DNA of 22,688 bases from Armatimonadota bacterium (GTDB lineage: Bacteria; Armatimonadota; Fimbriimonadia; Fimbriimonadales; ATM1): contig JACDEQ010000004.1 in the NCBI GenBank assembly GCA_013816225.1, positions 1 through 22,688 on the forward strand, given 5' to 3'. The position numbers and the translations under genes were made by a program. The notes beneath the pieces were generated by a model. That model worked only from the letters and a program-made list of their open reading frames with translations, made no database searches and had not been told where the DNA came from. This document shows, piece by piece, positions 22,481 through 22,688 of this stretch; the first letter of the stretch is position 1, and the number at the start of each line of letters is the position of its first letter.

Positions 22481-22486
22481 AGTCTA
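22481..22486 (-). promoter_or_regulatory. Possible -10 element of the reductase gene
   Basis: TAGACT on the minus strand ends 10 nt before the TTG start at 22470. It is only a TANNNT match, so co-transcription with moaE remains possible. Confidence 0.3.
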
Positions 22487-22494
22487 CCGGTTGG

Positions 22495-22688
22495 CTACTC
22501 GACCCAGATATCGCCCGTGTCGCCGAACTCCTTCTTCCAGATAGGGACGTCTTGCTTTAACCGGTCGATCAAGAAGCGGCAGCACTCGAACGCTTCGGCG
22601 CGGTGGGTACAGGCCGCCACAGTCACCACCGCGATCTCGCCGGGAAGGAGTTCTCCCAGGCGGTGTACGATCGCAACGCGCGCTCCCC
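22495..22688 (-). CDS. moaE: Molybdopterin synthase catalytic subunit, C-terminal part (cut by window edge)
   Basis: The minus strand carries the last 64 codons of MoaE. ARVAIVHRLGELLPGEIAVV leads into HRAEAFECCRFLIDRLKQDV, then PIWKKEFGDTGDIWVE and a TAG at 22495-22497. The IAIVHRxG, HRxxAFEACR and PIWKKE motifs are diagnostic, and the lysines of WKKE include the active-site residue. MoaE and MoaD insert sulfur into precursor Z to form molybdopterin. The 5' part lies outside the window. It is 24 bp upstream of the reductase start on the same strand, and no moaD is visible. Confidence 0.93.
   Translation of the reverse strand, partial: GARVAIVHRLGELLPGEIAVVTVAACTHRAEAFECCRFLIDRLKQDVPIWKKEFGDTGDIWVE

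Overview
This is a bacterial chromosomal window of moderately high G+C with compact gene spacing. The 16S rRNA sequence, a PEP-CTERM-type exosortase substrate remnant, frequent short lipoproteins and the gene content fit Armatimonadota (Fimbriimonadia-like). That placement is inference from remembered 16S and family patterns, not a database match. No phage, insertion sequence, CRISPR array or tRNA gene was seen.

Layout. (1) 1-1370: two convergent, badly frameshifted gene remnants, a PEP-CTERM protein (+) and the C-terminal end of an SPFH/prohibitin protein (-), then a strong intrinsic terminator. (2) 1372-3066: a stand-alone 16S rRNA gene on the minus strand with its own near-consensus promoter and terminator, and no tRNA, 23S or 5S beside it. 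(3) 3208-5126: an intact lipoprotein cyclophilin followed by a broken second cyclophilin, a 46-residue lipoprotein, and a decayed prepilin-like remnant. (4) 5140-10057: a well-preserved housekeeping block with acyl-CoA dehydrogenase, acylphosphatase, a DedA membrane protein, DUF1385, a PepT-like M20 peptidase and a DUF192 lipoprotein. (5) 10058-12220: a small accessory block with a trypsin-like protease, an unrecognised protein behind a repeat-bearing promoter, and a small membrane protein. (6) 12296-15794: the sbcDC (Mre11-Rad50) operon on the minus strand, behind a dyad overlapping its promoter. (7) 15871-21319: FecCD permease, purC, a zinc-ribbon membrane protein, comM/yifB, a lipoprotein and transaldolase, all on plus. 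(8) 21411-22688: a type-2 ferredoxin-NADP reductase and the 3' end of moaE, on minus.

The most interesting signals are these. The 16S rRNA carries clustered substitutions at ribosomal P/E-site positions (E. coli 695, 786/796 as a compensated pair, 966-971 and 1400). Many genes have a -10 hexamer only 6-11 nt before the start codon, implying widespread leaderless transcription, and one divergent pair has overlapping opposed -10 elements. An 11-bp palindrome repeats at exact 21-bp spacing before the gene at 11144. A TAATCC-N6-GGATTA dyad sits on the sbcDC promoter. Pseudogenes are concentrated around the rRNA locus, while the rest of the window is intact.
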